From positions 62,001-126,000 of the forward strand of contig NZ_FWWW01000049.1 of assembly GCF_900176135.1 (NCBI RefSeq): a stretch of DNA of 64,000 nucleotides. The letters run 5' to 3'. The stretch comes from Hymenobacter roseosalivarius DSM 11622. Lineage in GTDB: Bacteria > Bacteroidota > Bacteroidia > Cytophagales > Hymenobacteraceae. Of the stretch, positions 26,386 to 35,129 are shown in pieces. A program made the translations under genes and the position numbers. The notes below the pieces were generated by a model, which was not told the origin of the DNA, did no database searches, and saw only the letters and a program-made list of their open reading frames with translations. Every line of letters starts with the position of its first letter. Position 1 is the stretch's first letter.

Positions 26386-28692
26386 ATGAAAAACATAGAT
26401 TCCGGCAACCACACGAAAGGCCAGTCGGTCTACCTGGATGACATTCCGTTGGTGGCCGGAACGCTGTTTGGAGCTGTGTTCAGCTCCCCGGTCGCGCATG
26501 GGCATATTGAGCAGCTCTACCTTGCTGAGGCAGCTCAGCATCCCGGCGTGGTGCGCATTTTCACCCACCAGGATATTACCGGCGAAAATCAGATTGGCGG
26601 CATCATTCCGGACGAGCCTTTGCTGGCCGAGCACGAGGTGGATTTTTGTGGAATGCCAATTGCCTTCGTCGTGGCTATGTCGGATGAGGCGGCGCGGGCG
26701 GCGGTGAAGAAAATTAAGGTCGATATCACGCCGCTGCCCGTAATTACCGACCCACGCGTAGCCCATGCCCAGAGCAAGCTGATTGTGCCGCCGCGTACCT
26801 TCCGCCTTGGTAATACCGAGCTGGCTTGGGAGCAGTGCGAATATGTGTTTGAAGGCACAGCCGACACCAACGGGCAGGAGCACCTGTATATCGAAACGCA
26901 GTGTGCCTACGCCATTCCGCAGGAAAACGGTGAGCTGAAGATCTACTCTTCTACCCAAAGCCCCACGGCCGGGCAGCGCACAGCGGCGCGGGTTCTGGGT
27001 GTGCCTATGCATCAGCTGGAAGTAGATGTTATTCGGCTGGGAGGCGGTTTTGGGGGAAAAGAGGATCAGGCCAATGCCTGGGTGGCCCTGTGCGCGCTGG
27101 CCGCGCACCACCTGCGCCGGCCGGTAAAGTACGTGCTACACCGGCTCGAAGACATGGCCATGACCGGCAAGCGCCACCCATATTCCTCTGACTTCAAAAT
27201 CGGACTGGATAAAGACCTCAAAATCGTTGCTTACGAAGTAGACTTTTACCAAAATGCCGGGGCCGCCGCCGACCTCTCGCCGGCCATTATGGAGCGGACG
27301 CTGTTTCACACCACCAGCACCTACTTCATTCCCAATGTGCGGGCCACGGCCTTTAGCTGCCGCACCCATTTGCCCCCCAATACAGCTTTTCGGGGCTTCG
27401 GTGGCCCACAGGCTAAGTTCGTAATGGAATCCGCTATTGCCACCGCCGCCGAAAAGCTCGGCATTGATGCCTGTCTTATTCAGAAAAAGAACCTGAACCA
27501 GACGGGCGACGAATTTCCATTCGGACAGAAAGCCGTGAGCGAGGCGCAGGCCTGCTGGCATAAGGCGGAAGAGTTGTACGACGTGGAAAAGCTGCGACAG
27601 GAGGTGGATGCCTTCAACGCGACAAGCACTTTGTATAAAAAAGGATTAGCACTGATGCCCATCTGCTTTGGTATCTCGTTCACCAACACCTCCATGAACC
27701 AAGCGCGGGCCTTGGTCCACGTCTACTATGATGGGAGCGTGCGGGTGAGTACGGGGGCCGTTGAAATGGGTCAGGGGGTAAATACCAAAATGCTGCAGGT
27801 AGCCGCTCAAACGCTTTCTATCAGCCCCGCCAAGGTGCGCGTGCAAACCACCAGCACTAACCGCATTGCCAATACGTCGCCATCCGCTGCCAGCGCCACC
27901 GCCGACCTCAACGGCAAAGCTGTTCAGTTGGCTTGTCAGGCAATAATAAAGCGACTTAAAGAGGTTGCAGCCCAGGTGCTACAAGCGCCGGAAACAGCCA
28001 TTGAGCTACAGGATGAACAGGTGCTGCTCAACGGCCAGGAAACCGAGCTTGACTGGAAGAAGCTGGTAACGGCAGCTTTCCTGAAACGGGTAAGCTTGTC
28101 GGAGCACGCCCACTACGCCACGCCGGATGTGCACTTCGATAAAGCCACCGAAAAGGGGCATCCATTCGCCTACCACGTCTATGGCACGGCCATTACAACC
28201 GTAACGGTGGATTGTGTGCGTGGCACCTACCAGGTGGACGCGGTAAGAGTGGTGCACGACTTCGGCCGTAGTATGAATCCAGCCGTCGACCGGGGCCAGA
28301 TTGAAGGCGGTATTGTGCAGGGTATAGGCTGGATGACGTTGGAAGAACTACTTTATGACTCAGCGGGCCGGCTTCGCTCCAATACACTTTCTACTTACAA
28401 AATACCCGATATCTACTCAGTACCGAAGGAAATTGCCATTGAGCCCCTGCAAACAGAGCAGGACAACCTCGCTATCTTCCGCTCCAAGGCTGTGGGTGAG
28501 CCGCCGTTTATGTATGGCATCGGCACTTATTTCGCCCTGCGCAACGCCATCAAAGCCTTTAACCCCAATTCCCCCATTGCCTTCGACGCTCCGATGACTC
28601 CGGAGAAAGTGTTGCTGGGCTTATATCCGCAGTCGGCTACCGGCACCCAACACGTACATGAGCAGAGCCTTCGCCACGTGGCAGCTTCTTAG
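26386..28692 (+). CDS. xdhB: xanthine dehydrogenase large subunit (Mo cofactor)
   Basis: Molybdopterin-binding subunit of 768 residues. Aldehyde-oxidase/xanthine-dehydrogenase a/b hammerhead domain (about 10-125) is followed by the Mo-binding domains. Visible motifs include LGGGFGGKEDQA (about 220), TAFRGFGGPQAKF (about 330), VEMGQGVNTKMLQVA (about 460), the tail SAASATADLNGKA and the catalytic-glutamate region AVGEPPFMYGIG (about 705). The XdhB-type split arrangement (small plus large subunit) is bacterial. It overlaps the next gene by 35 bp, which suggests translational coupling with the cofactor-loading protein. Confidence 0.95.
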   Translation: MKNIDSGNHTKGQSVYLDDIPLVAGTLFGAVFSSPVAHGHIEQLYLAEAAQHPGVVRIFTHQDITGENQIGGIIPDEPLLAEHEVDFCGMPIAFVVAMSDEAARAAVKKIKVDITPLPVITDPRVAHAQSKLIVPPRTFRLGNTELAWEQCEYVFEGTADTNGQEHLYIETQCAYAIPQENGELKIYSSTQSPTAGQRTAARVLGVPMHQLEVDVIRLGGGFGGKEDQANAWVALCALAAHHLRRPVKYVLHRLEDMAMTGKRHPYSSDFKIGLDKDLKIVAYEVDFYQNAGAAADLSPAIMERTLFHTTSTYFIPNVRATAFSCRTHLPPNTAFRGFGGPQAKFVMESAIATAAEKLGIDACLIQKKNLNQTGDEFPFGQKAVSEAQACWHKAEELYDVEKLRQEVDAFNATSTLYKKGLALMPICFGISFTNTSMNQARALVHVYYDGSVRVSTGAVEMGQGVNTKMLQVAAQTLSISPAKVRVQTTSTNRIANTSPSAASATADLNGKAVQLACQAIIKRLKEVAAQVLQAPETAIELQDEQVLLNGQETELDWKKLVTAAFLKRVSLSEHAHYATPDVHFDKATEKGHPFAYHVYGTAITTVTVDCVRGTYQVDAVRVVHDFGRSMNPAVDRGQIEGGIVQGIGWMTLEELLYDSAGRLRSNTLSTYKIPDIYSVPKEIAIEPLQTEQDNLAIFRSKAVGEPPFMYGIGTYFALRNAIKAFNPNSPIAFDAPMTPEKVLLGLYPQSATGTQHVHEQSLRHVAAS

Positions 28693-29626
28693 TGAAAGTT
28701 TGCGCGACAGAGTCCCGGCTATGCTGCTTTATGTGGTTCAAAGCCAAGGGAGTAGTCCGGGGCGGCAAGGCTTCGCGATGAGCGTAGATGTACACGGCAC
28801 CATGCAAGGCTCCATCGGCGGCGGCATTATGGAGCACAAGCTGGTACAACTGGCCCGCGAGAAACTCACGCAGCTAGCACTTAGTAGCTCCTTGCACCGT
28901 CAAATTCATAACAAAAAAGCCCCCCAGGACCAGAGCGGCATGATTTGCTCCGGCGAGCAAACCGTTTTGCTATATCCCGTGCGTACCACAGATACGCCGG
29001 CAATTCAGCAACTTCTAACGGGTCTTCAACAAGAGCAAACCGGCACGCTGACCTTGGCACCGGGGGGCATTTCTTTCGAGGCAAACAAGCTGCCAGCGCA
29101 AGATTATCTGTTCCGCCAAGAGTCCGAGAATGAGTGGCTTTATCAGGAGAAAATTGGTTACAAAAATCACCTGCATATCATCGGCAGCGGCCATTGCGCG
29201 CTGGCTCTATCTCAGCTTCTTCGTCCACTCGATTTTTGCCTTCACCTCTACGAAGACAGGCCACAGCTCAATACTTTTCTGGCCAACAACTACGTCCATA
29301 ATAAAACGCAGGTAGCCGGCTACGCTGAGTTACAAACGCTAATTCCCGAAGGCGAAAACCAGTATGTGGTCATTATGACCTTCGGCTACCGCACCGATGA
29401 TGTAGCCGTGCGAGCCCTCCTGAGCAAGCGGCTCCGGTTTTTGGGATTGCTCGGCAGCCAAAAGAAAATAGAGAAGATGCTCAATGACTACCAGGCAGAA
29501 GGCATTCCGCCTGAGCAATTACAGCGCTTATACGCGCCCGTTGGCCTGCCTATCAATAGTCAAACGCCCGAGGAAATAGCCATCAGCATCGCCGCGCAAC
29601 TGATTGCAGTAAAGAATGCGAAGTAG
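28658..29626 (+). CDS. xdhC: XdhC-family molybdenum cofactor insertion protein
   Basis: XdhC/CoxI family protein of 322 residues. XdhC binds the molybdenum cofactor, promotes its sulfuration and inserts it into xanthine dehydrogenase. The N-terminal XdhC_CoxI domain includes VVQSQGSSPGRQGFAM and GSIGGGIMEHKL (about 22-70). The C-terminal Rossmann domain (about 165-300) starts LHIIGSGHCALALSQLL and includes VVIMTFGYRTDDVAVRALL and FLGLLGSQKK. The start codon lies inside the end of xdhB. No MobA-like cytidylyltransferase for the cofactor is in the window. Confidence 0.92.
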   Translation: MSRAFATWQLLSESLRDRVPAMLLYVVQSQGSSPGRQGFAMSVDVHGTMQGSIGGGIMEHKLVQLAREKLTQLALSSSLHRQIHNKKAPQDQSGMICSGEQTVLLYPVRTTDTPAIQQLLTGLQQEQTGTLTLAPGGISFEANKLPAQDYLFRQESENEWLYQEKIGYKNHLHIIGSGHCALALSQLLRPLDFCLHLYEDRPQLNTFLANNYVHNKTQVAGYAELQTLIPEGENQYVVIMTFGYRTDDVAVRALLSKRLRFLGLLGSQKKIEKMLNDYQAEGIPPEQLQRLYAPVGLPINSQTPEEIAISIAAQLIAVKNAK

Positions 29627-29660
29627 AAGTGCCTCTAAGTAATATTACTTCAAGCAAGAC

Positions 29661-29757
29661 CGTCATGCAGGGCAAAGCGAAGCATCTCGCGTGCTGATGC
29701 TGGGTTAGTAATCCCACAACCGCAAGCGAGATGCTTCGCTACCGCTCTGCATGACCG
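29661..29757. repeat. palindromic intergenic repeat, family A copy 3
   Basis: Arms CGTCATGCAGGGCAAAGCGA and a matching right arm ending CTCTGCATGACCG flank a loop with TTAGTAATCCCACAACCGC, which is also in the copy at 34081. It stands between convergent xdhC and urate oxidase genes and may terminate both. Confidence 0.88.
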
Positions 29758-29781
29758 TCTGGGGGGTATTTATAGAGCCAA

Positions 29782-30627
29782 TCACTCTCTTACCACCGTG
29801 CCAGTGATGTAGCCAAAAGGCTCGTCGGTGGCGATGAAGATTTCATTCTTGTTCTCCATTCCGAACTGCTCCAGATTGAAGGGAATGTGATGCTTATTGG
29901 GCATGGTGAGGCTGATTTCCTTCACCACTTCATTCTCCAGCAGAATTTGCTCCCCAATAGCATAAAGTGTTTGCTGCACCGACAGGCTCTTGTGCCCCGC
30001 AAACGTGCGCAGCAGTGTATTACGGATTCGCTGGTAGGTAGCCTCAAAATCAATATCGGTGGCCGAGTATGGCCAGGTGGCTTCGCACTTTGTGGCTAGA
30101 ATCCGGTCGGTGGTTTCTTTCAAAACGGTGTACTCGTCTTTGATGTACTTCTCGAAAGCTGAGTCGGTAGTTTTTAGGAGTAACAAATCCTGGAGGCCGG
30201 CAGAAACCTGCACGCCATCGGCTGTCTGGATTATGATAGCGCGCCGCTTCTCGGTGCTGCCACCGGTAAAGGCGTGCGTGTGCGCTTCCCCGTCGAAAAA
30301 CATGCGCTGCCAGCCGTGCTCCACCAACTCAATTTTAACCTTGCTTACCTGCGGATTTCGGGTGAAAAAGAAATTGGCCAGATGCATACCAAATGCTTCA
30401 ATGGTAGAAGTGAAATGCTCTTTAGCCAGCGCATACACCGTATTCTTCTGGGTATCGGTGGGCAGGATTTTGGAATTGTCGCCGAGCGTATGGGCGGTTT
30501 CGAAATCGCCTTCCAGCGCCACACTCACCGAAATCTGGCGAAACTCATGGTGATCGGCGTGGCGGATGATCTTGGATAGATTGACCGCATTTTTCCCGTA
30601 GGCATTGATTCCTAGTTTGATACCCAT
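29782..30627 (-). CDS. uox: urate oxidase (uricase)
   Basis: Cofactor-free uricase of 281 residues, oxidising urate to 5-hydroxyisourate. Two T-fold halves are visible. NAYGKNAV carries the catalytic lysine near residue 11, LPTDTQKNTVYALAKEH the catalytic threonine (about 57), FTGGSTEKRRAII the mid-region and LTMPNKHHIPFNLEQFGM the C-terminal signature with the catalytic histidine. It is the only gene of the purine cluster on the minus strand, divergent from allantoinase across 99 bp, so a shared regulatory region is likely there. Confidence 0.95.
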   Translation of the reverse strand: MGIKLGINAYGKNAVNLSKIIRHADHHEFRQISVSVALEGDFETAHTLGDNSKILPTDTQKNTVYALAKEHFTSTIEAFGMHLANFFFTRNPQVSKVKIELVEHGWQRMFFDGEAHTHAFTGGSTEKRRAIIIQTADGVQVSAGLQDLLLLKTTDSAFEKYIKDEYTVLKETTDRILATKCEATWPYSATDIDFEATYQRIRNTLLRTFAGHKSLSVQQTLYAIGEQILLENEVVKEISLTMPNKHHIPFNLEQFGMENKNEIFIATDEPFGYITGTVVRE

Positions 30628-30726
30628 TTGTGGTGGTTGGTTGCACTTAGAAAGATTTCCAATCTAGAAAATTATCCTGCTAGATTGAAGGATAAATCCT
30701 GCCAACCGCCCATTCTGTTCTCTTAT

Positions 30727-32061
30727 ATGCTGGATGCAGCTATAAAAAGTAAAAACGTAGTAACTCCGCAGGGTGTGCGGGAGGCGCTAGTGTTGCTGCA
30801 AGACGGGCGCATTGTGGATGTGGTGCCCGCCACCACGGCCGTCGACTGCCCAATTCATGACGTGCAAAAAAGGGCGCTGCTACCGGGCCTGATTGACCCG
30901 CACGTCCACATCAATGAGCCGGGCCGCACCGAATGGGAGGGCTTCGACACGGCCACCCGCGCCGCCCTGGCCGGCGGCCTCACGACCCTGGTGGATATGC
31001 CCCTGAACTCGGCACCGGTGACTACCTCAGTAGCTAATCTGGCGTTAAAACTCGCTGCAACAGAAGGTCAGCTACACACGAATTGTGGGTTTTGGGGCGG
31101 CGTCGTGCCAGGCAATATTGGCGAAATAGAAGGGCTGATTGCGCACGGTGTGCTGGGTTTTAAAGCCTTTCTGACCCACTCCGGCATCGACGATTTTCCG
31201 AATGCCACTGAGCAGGATCTGCGGCAAGTGATGCCTATTCTGGCCCGCCATGGCTTGCCGCTGCTGGTACATTGCGAGCTAACGACCGACAATGAGGCGT
31301 GGAAGCCAGCAGATAAGCGCTCTTACCAGTGCTACCTCGCTTCTCGCCCCAAAAGCTGGGAGGATGAAGCCGTGGCGCTAATGATTCGGCTGTGTGAGGA
31401 ATATAACTGCCCGACCCACATCGTGCATTTATCGTCGGGCAATTCTATTGCACCCATTGCCGCGGCTAAAGACAAAGGATTGCCGCTGACCGTAGAAACC
31501 GCCCAGCACTACCTGTTTTTCAACGCCGAAGACATAGCAGACGGCCAGACGCAGTTCAAGTGCGCCCCGCCGATTCGGGAAAAATTGAATAACAACCAGC
31601 TCTGGGGGGCTTTGCAGGACGGTATTATCGACTTTGTAGCCACCGACCATTCGCCCGCGCCGCCCGATTTGAAGCAGTTGGAAAGCGGAGATTTTACTAC
31701 GGCCTGGGGTGGTGTTGCGTCGTTGCAGCTTGCCTTGCCCGTGCTGTGGACAGCAGCCCAAAAACGCGGCGCAGGTCTGGCGGACCTTGTTCGGTGGTTG
31801 AGCACCAATCCGGCCAGGCTGATCGGGCAGCAGGGCCGCAAAGGCCAGCTTGCCAAGGGCTACGATGCCGATTTATTAGTCGTGGAGCCAGAGCAAGTTT
31901 TCACTGTAACGGCTGATATGCTGCACCATCGGCACAAAGTATCGCCCTACATTGGACAGGAGCTACGGGGCCTGGTGACCCAGACGTTTCTGAGGGGGCG
32001 TCAGGTGTACGATCATCCCAGCTTTACTCATCTCAATCAGGGTGAAATCATTACGCGCTAG
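30727..32061 (+). CDS. allB: allantoinase
   Basis: Cyclic amidohydrolase of 444 residues, hydrolysing allantoin to allantoate. Metal ligands are visible as DPHVHINEPG, GFKAFLTHSG (carbamylated lysine), PLLVHCEL, CPTHIVHLSSGN and FVATDHSPAPP. The start at 30727 (MLDAAIKSKNVV) is typical; an upstream ATG at 30628 would cover the whole promoter region facing uricase. The next gene starts 4 bp after its stop, so the two are translationally linked. It could be mistaken for dihydropyrimidinase, but the neighbourhood and the EPGRTEWEGF motif point to allantoinase. Confidence 0.93.
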   Translation: MLDAAIKSKNVVTPQGVREALVLLQDGRIVDVVPATTAVDCPIHDVQKRALLPGLIDPHVHINEPGRTEWEGFDTATRAALAGGLTTLVDMPLNSAPVTTSVANLALKLAATEGQLHTNCGFWGGVVPGNIGEIEGLIAHGVLGFKAFLTHSGIDDFPNATEQDLRQVMPILARHGLPLLVHCELTTDNEAWKPADKRSYQCYLASRPKSWEDEAVALMIRLCEEYNCPTHIVHLSSGNSIAPIAAAKDKGLPLTVETAQHYLFFNAEDIADGQTQFKCAPPIREKLNNNQLWGALQDGIIDFVATDHSPAPPDLKQLESGDFTTAWGGVASLQLALPVLWTAAQKRGAGLADLVRWLSTNPARLIGQQGRKGQLAKGYDADLLVVEPEQVFTVTADMLHHRHKVSPYIGQELRGLVTQTFLRGRQVYDHPSFTHLNQGEIITR

Positions 32062-32065
32062 CTGC

Positions 32066-33310
32066 ATGGATGCCTACTTACACCGCGCCGAGCAACTCCT
32101 GCAGCGCATTCATACCCTGGCTGCCATCAGCGAAGACTCAAATGGCGTGACGCGGACTGTCGGTACGCCAGCTTTTCTGGCTGGCAGCGCTTTGGTAAAA
32201 AGTTGGTTGGAAGCAGCAGGTCTGGAAACCCGTATCGATAGCATTGGCAATGTGCGGGGCCGGCTGGTCAGCACTTACCCCAACGCTAAAACCTTTGTTA
32301 TAGCCTCGCATATTGACACAGTTATAAATGCCGGCAAATTTGATGGGCCCCTGGGCGTATTGCTAGGGCTTGATTTGCTGGAACAGCTTATTAACCAGAA
32401 AGTCGAGCTACCCTTTCACATCGAGTTGATTGCTTTCAGCGATGAGGAAGGCTGCCGGTTTCATACCACCTATCTGGGCAGCAAAGTCGTGGGGGGCTTT
32501 TTTGAAGCTGACCTACTCCAAAAACGGGATGCGGCTGGCATAAACCTGGCGACGGTTCTGGCTACAATGGGCTGCGATGCCCAGCAGCTTACGCACGACG
32601 CCATTCCCGCCGCCGACTGGCTTGGTTATTTTGAGGCGCACATCGAGCAAGGGCCGGTTTTGTACGAGCGGAATATTCCGGTGGCCCTCGTGACGGCCAT
32701 TGCCGGGCAGCAACGCATCGAAATGGTGTTCCGGGGTATGGCCGGCCACGCGGGTACGGTGCCCATGAACATGCGCCAGGATGCGCTGTGCTGCGCTGCG
32801 GAAGCCGTTTTGGCTATTGAGCAGTTTGGCCAGGAGCACCGGCAGACACTGGTGGCGACAGTAGGCAAGCTTGATATTCGCCACGCGGCCAGCAACGTGA
32901 TACCCGGTGAAGTGGTATGCAGCCTGGATGTGCGCAGCGCCGATGAAGCTCACCTAACTTGGGCCTCCCAAGCCCTGTTTGAAAATGTGCAAGCCATTGC
33001 GCAGCGGCGCAATAGCACGCTGGACTGGAACCTCATTCAGCAGACGGCTCCGGTGACGTGCGATGCCAACTTGAACAGCCTGCTGGCCCGCGCCATTGCC
33101 GACTCCGGCTACAAAGTAATTCCGCTGGTCAGCGGTGCCGGCCACGATGCGGTGCCTATCTCGAAGGTCGCGCCGGCTACCATGATGTTCGTGCGGTGCT
33201 TTAAAGGCATTAGCCACAACCCTTTGGAAAACGTGGAGCTGCCAGACCTGGCCGCGGCGCTGCGAGTCGCCGAGCGTTTTCTAACCCAGCTCATTACCCA
33301 CCATTCGTAA
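32066..33310 (+). CDS. allC: allantoate amidohydrolase (M20 family)
   Basis: Zn/Mn-dependent M20-type amidohydrolase of 414 residues, converting allantoate to ureidoglycine, CO2 and ammonia. Metal-binding residues are seen in IASHIDTVINAGKFDGPLG, AFSDEEGCRFHTTYLGSK and YFEAHIEQGPVL, and near the C-terminus VSGAGHDAVPISK and GISHNPLE. Related enzymes hydrolyse ureidoglycolate or N-carbamoyl-amino acids, so a second activity on ureidoglycolate is possible and would complete the pathway. I prefer ATG 32066 (4 bp after allB) over 32042, which overlaps allB. Confidence 0.9.
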   Translation: MDAYLHRAEQLLQRIHTLAAISEDSNGVTRTVGTPAFLAGSALVKSWLEAAGLETRIDSIGNVRGRLVSTYPNAKTFVIASHIDTVINAGKFDGPLGVLLGLDLLEQLINQKVELPFHIELIAFSDEEGCRFHTTYLGSKVVGGFFEADLLQKRDAAGINLATVLATMGCDAQQLTHDAIPAADWLGYFEAHIEQGPVLYERNIPVALVTAIAGQQRIEMVFRGMAGHAGTVPMNMRQDALCCAAEAVLAIEQFGQEHRQTLVATVGKLDIRHAASNVIPGEVVCSLDVRSADEAHLTWASQALFENVQAIAQRRNSTLDWNLIQQTAPVTCDANLNSLLARAIADSGYKVIPLVSGAGHDAVPISKVAPATMMFVRCFKGISHNPLENVELPDLAAALRVAERFLTQLITHHS

Positions 33311-33316
33311 CTCTTC

Positions 33317-34063
33317 ATGGAAATTTCCGCTTTAACCCGCTCCGTCGTCAAGCGCAACCACGCCGTCATCAGCCCCGATGGCTACATCAACAGCAACGTG
33401 CCGGGCTGGACGGGCTGCACCGTGAACGTGATTATTAACGAGCAGATGGGGGCCCGGCTTTGCCAAACGCTCGTCACGTTACAGGCTGGGGGGCAATTAG
33501 CGGGCAAACCCCAGGCGTCGCAGATCTTCTTTTATGTAGTCGAAGGTCAGGTGCGGGTTCGGGTTGATGGTGAGGAGCGCACGCTCATTACCGGCCAGTT
33601 TGTGTACGTGCCTATTGGCAAAGAATACCTATTTGAAGGTCCCACAGCCGGCACCCAGCTACTGACTTTTCACAAAGTATACGAGCCGCTTGCAGGCTAC
33701 GAGGTACCCGGCGTTTTATTCGGCGAAAAGGACGACACCAAAGCGCCCGTCTACATGAACGATGAGGCCCTGCGCATCCAAGTATTGCTGCCCGACCACT
33801 TGGGGTTCGATATGGCCGTGAACATCTTCACTTACCAGACGGGGGGCAATTTGCCTATGGTCGAAACCCACATCATGGAACACGGTCTGCTTTATCTCCA
33901 GGGCCAGGGCATCTACATGCTTGACCACGAGTGGTATCCCATCAAAAAGGGCGACTCCATCTGGATGGCGCCCTACTGCCAGCAGTGGTTCACGGCCATG
34001 GGCAAAGAGCCGGCCGTGTACATCTACTACAAAAACGTCAACCGCTTCCCGACGGTGGTTTAA
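33317..34063 (+). CDS. allE: (S)-ureidoglycine aminohydrolase
   Basis: Bicupin protein of 248 residues that releases ammonia from (S)-ureidoglycine to give (S)-ureidoglycolate, the step after AllC. Two cupin domains are present, the first around IFFYVVEGQVRVRVDGEE (residues about 70-110) and the second around GGNLPMVETHIMEHGLLYLQ (about 175-230). The second holds the manganese ligands (E-x-H-x3-H type) and ends with YPIKKGDSIWMAPYCQQWF. It follows allC by 6 bp in an apparent operon. The fit in length and motifs is very good. Confidence 0.93.
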   Translation: MEISALTRSVVKRNHAVISPDGYINSNVPGWTGCTVNVIINEQMGARLCQTLVTLQAGGQLAGKPQASQIFFYVVEGQVRVRVDGEERTLITGQFVYVPIGKEYLFEGPTAGTQLLTFHKVYEPLAGYEVPGVLFGEKDDTKAPVYMNDEALRIQVLLPDHLGFDMAVNIFTYQTGGNLPMVETHIMEHGLLYLQGQGIYMLDHEWYPIKKGDSIWMAPYCQQWFTAMGKEPAVYIYYKNVNRFPTVV

Positions 34064-34080
34064 GGAATAATTTTTCGAGG

Positions 34081-34194
34081 CGGTCATGCAGAGCAGAGCG
34101 AAGCATCTCGCGTGTTTAACAGGATTAGTAATCCCACAACCGCGAGCGAGATACTCCGTCGCTGCTTCATGCGCAGAATGCTCTGCATGACCGC
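34081..34194. repeat. palindromic intergenic repeat, family A copy 4
   Basis: Left arm CGGTCATGCAGAGCAGAGCG and right arm ending CTCTGCATGACCG are inverted. The right side has an extra segment of about 20 bp that breaks symmetry. Loop ATTAGTAATCCCACAACCGC matches copy 3. It lies between allE and uraD inside the purine cluster. Confidence 0.87.
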
Positions 34195-34236
34195 CTAGAG
34201 TATGACGGCCTGTTTAATTGAATAAATTGATAACGA

Positions 34237-34743
34237 ATGACCTTAGCTGAACTCAATGCCCTACCAACGCCCGCGCTAACCGAAACCCTGCGTAAATGCT
34301 GCGGTAGCACGGCTTGGGTGGAGGCGATGACCCGAGTTTTTCCCGTTGCCGATCTGGAAACCTTGTTTGAGCAGGCCTCCACCATCTGGTACGGGCTTTC
34401 GGAGCACGATTGGCGTGAGGCCTTCACGCATCATCCAAAGATTGGCGATATCAACTCGTTGAAAGAAAAATTTGCCAGCACCAGCGCCTGGGCCGCCGGC
34501 GAGCAGGCGGCCGTGCAACACTCTTCGCAGGCAGTGCTGGAGGCTTTAGCCGAAGGAAATACCTGCTACGAGCAGAAATTCGGCTATATTTTCATCGTCT
34601 GCGCGACCGGCAAATCGGCGGCGCAGATGCTGGCGCTGCTGCAAGCCCGCCTGCCGAATGAGCCCGCTGCGGAAATCAAGCTGGCCAGGGGCGAGCAGGC
34701 TAAAATCACTCAAATTCGGCTGGAAAAGCTATTAGCGGAATGA
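34237..34743 (+). CDS. uraD: OHCU decarboxylase
   Basis: A 168-residue 2-oxo-4-hydroxy-4-carboxy-5-ureidoimidazoline decarboxylase, the enzyme that gives stereospecific (S)-allantoin. The signature segment AFTHHPKIGDINSLKEK carries the catalytic histidine (about residue 68), and the conserved end FGYIFIVCATGKSAAQML (about 113-130) is intact. Its last codon overlaps the next start as ATGA (34740-34743), coupling it to HIU hydrolase, the enzyme acting just before it. Confidence 0.94.
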   Translation: MTLAELNALPTPALTETLRKCCGSTAWVEAMTRVFPVADLETLFEQASTIWYGLSEHDWREAFTHHPKIGDINSLKEKFASTSAWAAGEQAAVQHSSQAVLEALAEGNTCYEQKFGYIFIVCATGKSAAQMLALLQARLPNEPAAEIKLARGEQAKITQIRLEKLLAE

Positions 34744-35078
34744 GTCAGATTACCACCCATATTCTCGACACGACCCGAGGCAAACCCGCCCAGGGCGTGA
34801 CCATCGTGCTGTATGGCCAGCGGGCCGACGCGTGGCAGGAACTGGCCCGCGGCACCACCAACCCGGACGGCCGCGTCGCGGATTTGCTGCCGATGGGCGA
34901 GGTGCTGGCGCGGGGTATTTATAAGCTGAAATTCTTTACCCAGGAATACTTCGACCAGCAGACGATTGCCACCTTTTATCCTTTCGTGGAGATTGTCTTT
35001 GCCGTCACCGCGCCCGAGCACTACCACATACCGCTGCTGCTCAACCCCTTCGGCTACTCTACGTATCGCGGCTCCTGA
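34740..35078 (+). CDS. uraH: 5-hydroxyisourate hydrolase (transthyretin-like)
   Basis: Transthyretin-related HIU hydrolase of 112 residues, converting 5-hydroxyisourate to OHCU. Signatures are ITTHILDTTRGKPAQGV at the N-terminus (His in THILD), RGTTNPDGRVADLL in the middle and the C-terminal hallmark YSTYRGS. No signal peptide, so it is cytoplasmic like uricase and UraD. Tight overlap with uraD gives a two-gene unit for post-uricase steps. Confidence 0.95.
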   Translation: MSQITTHILDTTRGKPAQGVTIVLYGQRADAWQELARGTTNPDGRVADLLPMGEVLARGIYKLKFFTQEYFDQQTIATFYPFVEIVFAVTAPEHYHIPLLLNPFGYSTYRGS

Positions 35079-35129
35079 AGCCGGAAAACCGGCTGTTCCC
35101 ACCCCATCCATTTTTGCCCCCCAACGCTT